This document shows positions 1 through 6,959 of a DNA stretch of 12,692 nucleotides, one piece after another (position 1 is the stretch's first letter; every line of letters starts with the position of its first letter). This DNA is from Nitrosomonadales bacterium (GTDB lineage Bacteria; Pseudomonadota; Gammaproteobacteria; Burkholderiales; Nitrosomonadaceae). The translations under genes were made by a program, and so were the position numbers. The notes beneath the pieces are model-generated. The model was not told where the DNA came from. It did not search any database and worked only from the letters and a program-made list of their open reading frames with translations. Where the stretch lies: contig SPBV01000027.1 of assembly GCA_004525885.1 (NCBI GenBank), forward strand, positions 1-12,692. The letters run 5' to 3'.

Positions 1-554
1 AGAACTATCTGATCACGTAAACCTGACATCTGTGTTTCCTCAACTGCCACCACACCGTCATTCGGGCTTGGTAAACCACCCAACAGTCTACCCGTACCTA
101 AACTTCTGCTACCAGCAATTGATCCCACCTCACACCAGTCAACGCATTCCGGCACCTTCTGCTCCAAACACTGTAGCATACTATGACCTATCAAATATCG
201 GCCCAGCCAAATTCTTGTTAGCTTGCTTGCTATATAACTGCCATGACAAGGTCTTCCTGCCAGAACGATGCGTCCAGTTCGTGGATCAGGGTATTCTGAT
301 AGCATCTGCATGATCAAAAGACCGCCTAGACTATGGCCAACAAAATGTATATGAGATGAAACTATACCAGTTACAAAATTTGAAAGTATGAGTGCATTCT
401 GTGATAGTGAATTATTCATAGAAGGATATGAAAAAATAATAGTATGAAAACCGCAGCGTTGCAACCGCAATCCCAACAATGTCATAACCCAGCCACGCAT
501 CCATAATCCATGCACAAGCACAACCGTTTCTTTAGCGGATTTTTCTACTGACAA
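1..554 (-). CDS. Alpha/beta-hydrolase (lipase/esterase-like), 3' end cut by window edge
   Basis: The minus strand is open from the left edge to a TTG at 552-554, giving 184 residues with no stop. The protein begins MSVEKSAKETVVLVHGLW: a beta strand followed by the HG of an alpha/beta-hydrolase oxyanion region (H15-G16). A nucleophile elbow GHSLGG follows, with Ser75 as the likely catalytic serine. A later NDGVV segment near residue 170 is a good candidate for the acid residue; the catalytic histidine would lie beyond the edge. No signal peptide is seen, so it is probably cytoplasmic. The TTG start is chosen because AAGGGG (561-566, minus strand) lies 6 nt upstream, an in-frame TAG lies two codons upstream, and a promoter fits just before. 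The substrate cannot be told. The fold call is sure; the exact family (PGAP1/lipase-like) is less so. Confidence 0.85.
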   Translation of the reverse strand, partial: MSVEKSAKETVVLVHGLWMRGWVMTLLGLRLQRCGFHTIIFSYPSMNNSLSQNALILSNFVTGIVSSHIHFVGHSLGGLLIMQMLSEYPDPRTGRIVLAGRPCHGSYIASKLTRIWLGRYLIGHSMLQCLEQKVPECVDWCEVGSIAGSRSLGTGRLLGGLPSPNDGVVAVEETQMSGLRDQIV

Positions 555-560
555 TATCTA

Positions 561-608
561 CCCCTTAGACTGATGCTAATTTTAGACTGGAGTAGTCAGT
601 TTTGGCAA
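561..608 (-). promoter_or_regulatory. Probable sigma-70 promoter and Shine-Dalgarno site of the hydrolase gene
   Basis: On the minus strand TTGCCA (603-608) and TAAAAT (579-584) are separated by 18 bp; each matches five of six consensus bases. A start of transcription near 572 would give a leader of about 18 nt. It contains AAGGGG (561-566), placed 6 nt before the TTG start. The mutual fit of the three elements supports both promoter and start codon. This is inferred from sequence only. Confidence 0.5.
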
Positions 609-687
609 AAAATATAAAGCTGCTCGATTCAGGTCTAAGTGAAAACTACCCCCTTGCTGAGTTTACAGTAATTAATGTCATCCGATA

Positions 688-1680
688 TTATTCGGAGATA
701 CAATTACGGCCTTTCGCTTTAGCGCGATAAAGAGCGCTATCGGCATTTGAAATAAGCGTATCTAACGTCTGCCCTGGTTCCATCTGAGCAATGCCTATAG
801 AGACAGTAACCGCTGGCAAAACCCTTCCTTCCTCAAAAGGAGTCTCTGCTCCAGCAATCGCTGCACGTAATCGTTCAGCGATAAGACTGCAATCTTTCTT
901 TGATGTATCCGGCAAACACAACGCAAATTCCTCTCCACCGTAGCGAGAGATAAGATCAGCAGGGCGCATTGTGTTAAGTAGCACCTGCGCTACGGTACAT
1001 AGAATACGATCACCCGCAATGTGTCCATGTCTGTCATTTATCTCTTTGAAGTGATCAATATCTAACATAACTACTGTACATGGGAGATTGCTACGCTCAC
1101 AGCGCTGCATTTGTCGTTTAAATGAATCTGAGAGCCAGCGTCTATTATGCAAACCTGTAAGCCCATCAGTGTAAGCTTCGCGCTCCGACTCCTCCTGTTT
1201 CTTGCTGCCGGTTATCAGAGATTCGTTATCGAAACGAATGCGTCCGGCAAGGACATAAAGTATGTTACGGGCAACCCCATGTGAGACATTAATAAGCGAC
1301 CACAGGGCCTCCTGATGAATCATCAGTAACCGGCAATGGTTTTTAGCAATCACATATGCAGATACTGGTTTACCATCTATGATGGACATCTCACCAAAAC
1401 AATCACCTTCCTCAAAAACAATATGCGGCATAGAATCTGGCTTCTCTAAGTGGACGCCTAGATGTCCCGTCAGCACGATGTAAATACAACTATTAAATTT
1501 GTTTAGAGATAGCACTTGGTTGCCAGGAGAGAATTCAATCACCTGGCATATGTTTAAAAGATACTCGATAGACTCTAAACTAATATCACGAAACAACCTC
1601 GATTTCTCAATAACTACAAAATCGTGGGCATTTAATGAAAAATTTACTCCTGAATTACAATAGTTTATATTTGCATTCAA
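688..1680 (-). CDS. Cyclic-nucleotide-binding-like domain plus GGDEF protein (probable diguanylate cyclase)
   Basis: A 330-residue cytoplasmic protein without membrane segments. Residues about 22-150 form a cNMP-binding-type beta roll, with a recognisable FGEMS turn at 95-99. Residues about 165-330 form a GGDEF domain: DGLTGLHNRR (172-181), the metal-binding aspartates of LDIDHFK (206-212), and the active-site GGEEF (248-252). This predicts synthesis of cyclic di-GMP from two GTP. An RxxD inhibitory site (RPAD, 239-242) lies exactly five residues before GGEEF, so product feedback inhibition is expected. In the N-terminal domain the phosphate-binding Arg usually found in the P-R-[ST]-A motif is Val106 (KPVSA), so cyclic nucleotide binding is doubtful. 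The gene sits upstream of the hydrolase on the same strand, 133 bp apart, and is divergent from the small lipoprotein. No strong Shine-Dalgarno site precedes the ATG. Confidence 0.93.
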   Translation of the reverse strand: MNANINYCNSGVNFSLNAHDFVVIEKSRLFRDISLESIEYLLNICQVIEFSPGNQVLSLNKFNSCIYIVLTGHLGVHLEKPDSMPHIVFEEGDCFGEMSIIDGKPVSAYVIAKNHCRLLMIHQEALWSLINVSHGVARNILYVLAGRIRFDNESLITGSKKQEESEREAYTDGLTGLHNRRWLSDSFKRQMQRCERSNLPCTVVMLDIDHFKEINDRHGHIAGDRILCTVAQVLLNTMRPADLISRYGGEEFALCLPDTSKKDCSLIAERLRAAIAGAETPFEEGRVLPAVTVSIGIAQMEPGQTLDTLISNADSALYRAKAKGRNCISE

Positions 1681-1746
1681 TATGTTATATCCAAGATAGA
1701 AGTAAGGATGCTAAATATCATTAACGGAAAGTTACTCTATAACTTT

Positions 1747-1774
1747 AGAGTAGCTATAATCAATATAATGTCAA
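1747..1774 (-). promoter_or_regulatory. Possible promoter of the GGDEF gene
   Basis: The minus strand carries a perfect TTGACA (1769-1774). TACTCT (1747-1752) lies 16 bp further on and keeps the three most conserved -10 bases (T1, A2, T6). It is 67 bp from the ATG at 1680. The -10 box coincides with one arm of an inverted repeat (TACTCT at 1733-1738 and AGAGTA at 1747-1752, plus strand), which could be an operator. It overlaps plus-strand -10-like boxes. Predicted only from sequence. Confidence 0.4.
1755..1769 (+). promoter_or_regulatory. Possible -10 elements of the small lipoprotein gene
   Basis: Two perfect TATAAT hexamers lie at 1755-1760 and 1764-1769 on the plus strand, 69-78 bp before the start at 1838. 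Neither has a convincing -35 box at 16-18 bp, so activator dependence or an AT-rich false match is possible. They overlap the -35 to -10 stretch of the opposite-strand promoter, so the two divergent genes might compete for RNA polymerase. Confidence 0.3.
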
Positions 1775-1837
1775 AACTACGTCATGTAGACGATTTAATA
1801 AACTGATTGAATAACAATTAGAAAGGACATGAAAGAC

Positions 1838-2089
1838 ATGCGAAAAAAAATTACTTATTTAATAGTTGCACTGGTAATCTCCATATTTATGGGATGCGCG
1901 CACAGAGTCGCAGATAGTATAGCCAATACAAATCCAGGGTCTGTTATTGTTGATTCTTCTGATTACAATGAGGAAGAAGCAGAAAAACTAGCTGAAACAC
2001 AATGTGCGAAATCAAAGCGCCACGCAAAAAGGACATTTAGTCCTAATAAAAATACAAATCACCACTATCACTTTACGTGTGTTTCTTGA
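1838..2089 (+). CDS. Small putative lipoprotein of unknown function
   Basis: An 83-residue protein with a classic export signal: MRKK, a hydrophobic stretch (ITYLIVALVISIF), then MGC with Cys20 as the probable lipidation site. The lipobox is slightly atypical (F-M-G-C, with Phe rather than Leu at -3), so a plain signal peptide is possible. The mature part is about 64 residues, polar, with an acidic stretch (DYNEEEAEKLAE) and then a basic, His-rich end; it keeps two further cysteines. The pattern of an Ala/Glu helix, a Cys, then a basic segment and C-terminal Cys recalls small proteobacterial YecR-like lipoproteins, but this is not a firm match. An earlier in-frame ATG (1829) has AAAGGA (1822-1827) only 1 nt ahead, too close. 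The ATG at 1838 has it 10 nt ahead and is preferred. It stands alone, divergent from the GGDEF gene. Confidence 0.68.
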   Translation: MRKKITYLIVALVISIFMGCAHRVADSIANTNPGSVIVDSSDYNEEEAEKLAETQCAKSKRHAKRTFSPNKNTNHHYHFTCVS

Positions 2090-2393
2090 TTATCCACAAG
2101 ATGAGGTTTACTTCCATATCATTTTGAAAAAATTGAATTACATTACATATTCAATTCGTCAATTTTCTTTTTTAGATAGTAACTACACAGCTATCCTATT
2201 CACTGATCTAGAATGATCCAAGATATTAATCTAATATATTCTAATCGATTAAAATAAGTAAATTTCTAATTTTTAAGTAATATCAACCTCAACACCATAT
2301 AAAACCAAAAGGTTGTTAACGTTACTTCATTATGTGCCACACGGAAAATATGTGTATTGGTTATCAGAAATGTAGCAGATAAAATAACATCTC
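2090..2393. other. AT-rich non-coding stretch between convergent genes
   Basis: About 300 bp, strongly AT-rich, lying between the 3' ends of the lipoprotein gene and the transporter operon. I see no credible gene; a 70-codon plus-strand frame through it starts inside the lipoprotein gene and looks random. One AT-rich hairpin with a following T-tract (2131-2173) is listed separately. For the transporter operon reading leftwards I see only a 4-bp stem (AACC/GGTT at about 2303-2314), too weak to call a terminator. Confidence 0.6.
2131..2173 (+). terminator. Possible weak intrinsic terminator of the lipoprotein gene
   Basis: AATTGAAT (2131-2138) and ATTCAATT (2149-2156) form a perfect 8-bp stem with a 10-nt loop. 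A T-rich run (2163-2173) follows after six bases. The stem is nearly all A-T and the T-run is not immediately adjacent, so efficiency would be low. It sits about 40 bp after the stop codon, a plausible place. Confidence 0.35.
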
Positions 2394-4454
2394 TTAGGAG
2401 GGGGAGGGCTGCTCATAAAGATAACACCGCGCAGTATGCGTCGCACTAAATTCAGTTACTTCTGGATAAACCTCAGAACACACAGGCGTTGCTTTTGGAC
2501 AGCGGGGATGGAAATGGCAACCCGAAGGCGGATTGGCTGGCGAAGGTAAATCTCCATGCAGGCGAATTGCCTCTCGCTTTGATTCAAGTTTGACTACTGG
2601 CACTGCCGATAGCAGCGCCTGAGTATAAGGGTGCTTAGGATTACTCAATACTTCATCCACACTTCCATGTTCCACAATTCTTCCCAGATACATCACTGCT
2701 ACTTCATCTGCCAGGTATTCTACTACCGAAATATTATGAGTTATAAACAAGTATGCAAGCCCTAAGCCTTGCTGTAGCTCCTTGAGTAAATTTAGAATTT
2801 GTGCTTGTACAGATACGTCCAACGCACTTGTGGGCTCGTCACAAATTAGAAGCTTAGGATTAACTGCCAAAGTGCGGGCAATAGCTATTCTTTGGCGTTG
2901 ACCACCAGAAAATTCGTGCGGATAGCGCCATTTTGTTTCTGGTGGCAAACCAACACGTTTCAATAGCACGTCTACCTTTTCTCCATTTGAAAAATTAATT
3001 TGGCGTACTTCTTTACTTACTCCAATGTCATTTTTAGTGTTTAGCGCATTCATCCCTTCTTCTATGATATCAATAATACGCATTCTCGGGTTAAGTGACG
3101 AATATGGATCCTGAAATATGATCTGGAATTCAGCTCGCTTTGCGCGCAATCGTTTACGCTCTAGACCAACTAACTCTAACCCGTCATAGCACACACTGCC
3201 TGCAGTGGGTGTAATTAATTGTAAAATACTTTTTCCTACTGTCGTTTTGCCACAACCTGATTCACCTACTAGCGCCAGTGTTCTACCCCGTAAAATAGAG
3301 AGCGACACCCCATCTACCGCTTTGACGTGACCTACCACACGCTTCATGAGTCCTTTATGTATAGGAAAATAAATTTTAAGGTCTGTAACACACAGTAACT
3401 TTGAATTATCAATAGAAGTTTGAGATACAGGAACTACCCGAGTATCTGATTTTCCTAGTTCAACCCGATGCTGAATATTGTCTCCAGAATCTTTATTATA
3501 AAGGTGACATCTCAGCTGATGATCCGCACTTACCGTGCTCCATTCAGGTGCGGTTGTTCTGCATAAATCCCAAGCATGCTCACAACGACTAGCAAAACGG
3601 CAACCAATAAACTTACTAGATAGTGACGGGACATTCCCGCTAATCACTGCTAACCCTTGGTCTCGCTTTGCTCTACCCGGTAATGCCGCAAATAGTTTCT
3701 GAGAATATGGATGAGACGGGCTAAGAAGAAAATCTTCACGTACTGCCATCTCAATGATTTCACCTGCATACATAACTGCTATACGGTCTGCCATTTCCGA
3801 CACGACCCCAAGATCGTGGGTAATAAGTAAGATTGCCATACCTTTCTGTTTCTGCAAATCACGCATAAGCTCAAGTACTTGAGCTTGTATCGTGACATCA
3901 AGAGCGGTGGTAGGTTCATCCGCAATTAACAACTCAGGTTCCCCAACTAGCGCCATAGCAATCATCACCCGTTGCTTCATGCCACCGGAGAACTGGAAGG
4001 GATATTCCGTCATACGGCGTGCTGCGTCAGGGATGCCAACCTGACTTAATATTCTAAGTATGCGTTCTTGTAGCGCCACACCACGCAAATTGAAATGCCT
4101 TCTCAGTACCTCTCCTATCTGTTCTGCTACCGTCAACACGGGGTTTAAGCTTAACATTGGCTCCTGAAAGATCATGCTGATATGCTTTCCACGTATGCTG
4201 CGCATGGAAGCTTCTGATTTCAGGAGTAAGTCTTCCCCACCGAACCTGACAGAACCAGAGACGATCTCACCCACATCCGGTAGTAACCGCATCATTGAAA
4301 GTGCTGCCATAGATTTGCCACATCCAGATTCCCCAAGTAATGCAAAAGTTTCACCCTTCTGAATTTGTAGCGTAAGCCCGTCTACAGCTCGTATTGGCGT
4401 TGCACCAGTATGAAGAATAGTTTCAAGGTTATCAATTTGTAGCAAGGAAGTCAT
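2394..4454 (-). CDS. Fused double ATPase of peptide-type ABC importer (YejF / DppD-DppF fusion)
   Basis: A 686-residue protein with two complete ATP-binding cassettes, powering peptide uptake at the inner face of the cytoplasmic membrane. Cassette 1 has Walker A GESGCGKS (41-48), Q-loop FQEP (96-99), signature FSGGM (155-159), Walker B LLIADEP (175-181) and H-loop His203. Cassette 2 has GESGCGKT (397-404), FQDP (447-450), FSGGQ (515-519), LLICDEP (536-542) and His573. All catalytic motifs look intact in both, so two functional ATP sites are expected. Each half ends in the oligopeptide-transporter C-terminal region with four cysteines (C285, C291, C298, C316; C646, C652, C659, C677), a pattern associated with Fe-S binding in some Dpp-type ATPases. 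It is longer than E. coli YejF (about 529), partly through the linker and an insert near 465-490. It is the last gene of the four-gene operon, 62 bp after the second permease, with no clear Shine-Dalgarno site. Confidence 0.95.
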   Translation of the reverse strand: MTSLLQIDNLETILHTGATPIRAVDGLTLQIQKGETFALLGESGCGKSMAALSMMRLLPDVGEIVSGSVRFGGEDLLLKSEASMRSIRGKHISMIFQEPMLSLNPVLTVAEQIGEVLRRHFNLRGVALQERILRILSQVGIPDAARRMTEYPFQFSGGMKQRVMIAMALVGEPELLIADEPTTALDVTIQAQVLELMRDLQKQKGMAILLITHDLGVVSEMADRIAVMYAGEIIEMAVREDFLLSPSHPYSQKLFAALPGRAKRDQGLAVISGNVPSLSSKFIGCRFASRCEHAWDLCRTTAPEWSTVSADHQLRCHLYNKDSGDNIQHRVELGKSDTRVVPVSQTSIDNSKLLCVTDLKIYFPIHKGLMKRVVGHVKAVDGVSLSILRGRTLALVGESGCGKTTVGKSILQLITPTAGSVCYDGLELVGLERKRLRAKRAEFQIIFQDPYSSLNPRMRIIDIIEEGMNALNTKNDIGVSKEVRQINFSNGEKVDVLLKRVGLPPETKWRYPHEFSGGQRQRIAIARTLAVNPKLLICDEPTSALDVSVQAQILNLLKELQQGLGLAYLFITHNISVVEYLADEVAVMYLGRIVEHGSVDEVLSNPKHPYTQALLSAVPVVKLESKREAIRLHGDLPSPANPPSGCHFHPRCPKATPVCSEVYPEVTEFSATHTARCYLYEQPSPS

Positions 4455-4473
4455 AGACAGATAGAATATTTAG

Positions 4474-4517
4474 CTGTTACTGCAACAGGGGTTGAGTCTC
4501 TGGGTTACCAGCGTAAC
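4474..4517 (-). other. Two small hairpins between second permease and ATPase genes
   Basis: The 62-bp gap holds two perfect 5-bp inverted repeats: GTTAC/GTAAC (4504-4508 and 4513-4517, 4-nt loop), next to the permease stop codon, and CTGTT/AACAG (4474-4478 and 4484-4488, 5-nt loop). Neither is followed by a T-run, so they are not intrinsic terminators. They could stabilise mRNA ends or tune ATPase translation, or be chance. Confidence 0.3.
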
Positions 4518-5959
4518 TACCGCGGCACAATTTTCCTGTTAATAAATGACAATGTCCTCACTCGTGGATTAAATGCATCTTGTACTGCATCGGCAAACAA
4601 ATTAGCACTTAAAACTAGTGTAAACATAAAAGTAAAGGATGAAAGTAACGCCCACCATACCATTGGTTCACGTGCCATTTCCAGACGCGCAGCATTAATC
4701 ATGGTGCCAAAGCTAATCATAGAAGGATCAACACCAACACCAACATATGACAACACGGCCTCAGCCAGAACGAGCCCACTAAAATCCATGACTGTAGCTA
4801 TCAGTACAATATGCATCACGTTAGGAAGAATGTGACGACTGATTATGCGCCAGTGGGAAACACCAAATGAATGAGCCGCCTGAATATATTCCATTTCTCG
4901 TATCTTTAAAGTTTCACCACGTAGTAATCGACACAATCCAGTCCAACTGGTAACTCCAAGTATGATACAAAGAAACAACAAACGTAGGTCAGCACGCACA
5001 GCAATTGTATCGAATAATTCAGGATGGGTTTCCATATATACTTGCATCATCAATACGGTAGCTGCGATCAGCAATACACTAGGGATCGAACTCAGTGTGG
5101 TATAAATGTATTGGATCACATCATCAATCCAGCCTCGGAAATACCCCGCCATAATACCAAGTAGAAGCGCAAAGGGAAGCATCATCAACGTAGTAAGCGT
5201 ACCGATTACTAAACCAGTGCGAATACTTTTTAGTGATTGATAAAATACATCTTGACCGACTTTATCAGTTCCAAATATGTGGTAACAGGCAGACAACGAT
5301 AGAGCAATACCAAGTAGTGAAAATATCAGTGCAAGCATTCTAAACACAGCATTCCACGGAACTTCTGTTTCATTACGCAAAATAGCAGAAAGTGTCTGCA
5401 TGAACTCCTTACCACTTCTATACGCCATTAACATAACTAACAAAATTACAAATGCACTCCAAACAAAAAGCCCTAAGCTCAAACCCGCAACTGTACGCCA
5501 AGTAACATCAGCAACAAATTGTTCCTCTGGATTCCGCAAATGTGCCCCACCAAATTCTAGACGAGGGAACTCCCGCACCTGCTTACCTTCAGAAAATTCG
5601 ATTGTTTCTCTAGTGTAAAGATGTGTGGCAAATGGCGCAGAATAGGTTTTCTCAATATTTATACGTAATGGTGTGGCAATAACATCAAACAAACTTAGTA
5701 CTTGAACGCCATAAATTTTATTATTGGTACTACCGTTGGCCTGTACAGAAGGTCGAAAATGTATAGTATCTAGCAATCCGATAGAAATAAATAGTATCAA
5801 TACTGTAAGCGCCATCATGCCGCTCACACTATGACCTACTCGTCGCCAAGGTGCTAAAAGGTGCTCATTACGGCGAACGTACCAAGCAAAAATAATCACC
5901 ACCACCAATAGAAGATAGATGAGAGCATCAGTCCAAAGAATGACAGGTTTGAAAGTCAT
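4517..5959 (-). CDS. Peptide-type ABC importer permease, DppC/YejE class, with N-terminal extension
   Basis: A 480-residue inner-membrane protein. The C-terminal part (about 205-475) is a normal DppC/OppC/YejE permease: a helix, then the class-typical GTDKVGQDV (230-238), several transmembrane helices, and a cytoplasmic EAA-type loop (about 355-380, QAAHSFGVSHWRI). The loop docks on the ATPase. The end AVQDAFNPR resembles that of YejE (AVRDAFDPN). The unusual part is the first about 200 residues: helices at about 10-28 and 46-65, a probably periplasmic segment of about 90 residues, and another helix at about 157-180. Family members usually have 280-350 residues. The gene follows the first permease by 22 bp and would pair with it. 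No clear Shine-Dalgarno site precedes the ATG, and no better start is seen; the first helix begins at once, so the start is likely right. Confidence 0.93.
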   Translation of the reverse strand: MTFKPVILWTDALIYLLLVVVIIFAWYVRRNEHLLAPWRRVGHSVSGMMALTVLILFISIGLLDTIHFRPSVQANGSTNNKIYGVQVLSLFDVIATPLRINIEKTYSAPFATHLYTRETIEFSEGKQVREFPRLEFGGAHLRNPEEQFVADVTWRTVAGLSLGLFVWSAFVILLVMLMAYRSGKEFMQTLSAILRNETEVPWNAVFRMLALIFSLLGIALSLSACYHIFGTDKVGQDVFYQSLKSIRTGLVIGTLTTLMMLPFALLLGIMAGYFRGWIDDVIQYIYTTLSSIPSVLLIAATVLMMQVYMETHPELFDTIAVRADLRLLFLCIILGVTSWTGLCRLLRGETLKIREMEYIQAAHSFGVSHWRIISRHILPNVMHIVLIATVMDFSGLVLAEAVLSYVGVGVDPSMISFGTMINAARLEMAREPMVWWALLSSFTFMFTLVLSANLFADAVQDAFNPRVRTLSFINRKIVPR

Positions 5960-5981
5960 GGTTATCTATATTGAAAGAAAA

Positions 5982-6959
5982 TCATTCCAAACTTATCCTT
6001 GGATCGACCAACGTGTAAGAAATGTCAGTCAGTATCAACCCGATGATATAAAGAAATGACCCTAAAAAGACCATGGCTCGCACTACGGCAAAATCCTGAG
6101 AATTAATGGCATCGATGGTATAGCTACCTAAACCAGGAATACCAAAGAATGATTCTGCTATGAGGCTACCTAGGAACAGCAACGGGATTACTACCACCGC
6201 ACCTGTAAGTATTGGAATCATGGCGTTCCTAAGTACATGTCTGAATAATATAATACTTGCTGGTAAGCCCTTAGCACGTGCGGTACGAACATAATCCTTA
6301 CCCATTTCTTCCAGAAAAATTGTACGGTACCAGCGGGTACTTGCACCAGCGCCACTAATCACACCTATGACCACTGGTAACACTAGGAATTTACCCATAT
6401 CTAACCCGCCACTAAATCCAGAAATAGGTACCAAATGCCATAATTTACTAATAAAAAATTGTCCGCTAATTATATAAAATAAGCTGGAGATAGACATTAA
6501 TGCGACACACAGTACTACACCCCAAAAATCGATATAGGTAGCACGAAAAAATACCATCATTAATGCAAATGTAACGTAGGCAACTAGCACTAGAAGAAAT
6601 ACCGGTAGTGCAATAGCAAGGCTTGGTAACATGCGCGTTTTAATTTCATGAGCAATATCACGCCCGTCATCAGCGCGCCCAAAATCAAAGACAAACATTG
6701 CAGTTGATTTTTCGAAAAAAATAGTATGGGTAAATTTTTGTGCGCCCTCCTCTGCACCGTTATATACCAGCGGCTTGTCATAGCCTCTCTCCTGTTTCCA
6801 TTTTGAAATAGCCTCGGGTGTAACACGTTTGATACCCAACTGCATCCGCGCCATGTCATCAGGAGTATTGACTACGAAGAATAGTGTGAAAGTAATTAGA
6901 TTCACACCAATAAGTATAGGAATTGCATAGAATATGCGACGGATAATGTAATCAAACAT
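5982..6959 (-). CDS. Peptide-type ABC importer permease, DppB/YejB class
   Basis: A 325-residue inner-membrane protein with about six helices (about 9-30, 112-137, 147-172, 190-207, 245-274, 294-314). A large periplasmic loop containing FDFGRADDG follows the first helix, as is usual in this family. The EAA loop (about 222-245, VRTARAKGLPASI) contacts the ATPase. The C-terminus DISYTLVDPRISLE closely resembles that of E. coli YejB (DISYTLVDPRIDFE as I recall it), better than OppB or DppB. The ATG at 6959 is chosen over a GTG at 6965 because GGGG (6965-6968) lies 5 nt before it. This ATG overlaps the stop of the binding-protein gene by 8 bp (ATGTTTGA), which suggests translational coupling. Confidence 0.94.
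   Translation of the reverse strand: MFDYIIRRIFYAIPILIGVNLITFTLFFVVNTPDDMARMQLGIKRVTPEAISKWKQERGYDKPLVYNGAEEGAQKFTHTIFFEKSTAMFVFDFGRADDGRDIAHEIKTRMLPSLAIALPVFLLVLVAYVTFALMMVFFRATYIDFWGVVLCVALMSISSLFYIISGQFFISKLWHLVPISGFSGGLDMGKFLVLPVVIGVISGAGASTRWYRTIFLEEMGKDYVRTARAKGLPASIILFRHVLRNAMIPILTGAVVVIPLLFLGSLIAESFFGIPGLGSYTIDAINSQDFAVVRAMVFLGSFLYIIGLILTDISYTLVDPRISLE

Noticed and set aside
32..313. Open plus-strand frame of 93 codons
   Set aside because: It lies antisense to the hydrolase gene, has a Pro/His-rich random composition and no ribosome site.
681..696. TCCGA/TCGGA inverted repeat at the end of the GGDEF gene
   Set aside because: The stem is only 5 bp, overlaps the stop codon and is not followed by a T-run, so it is not called a terminator.
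2004..2216. Plus-strand frame of 70 codons
   Set aside because: It starts within the lipoprotein gene in another frame, then runs through AT-rich spacer; no ribosome site or domain.
2303..2314. AACC-AAAA-GGTT hairpin after the transporter operon
   Set aside because: A 4-bp stem is too weak to support a terminator call.
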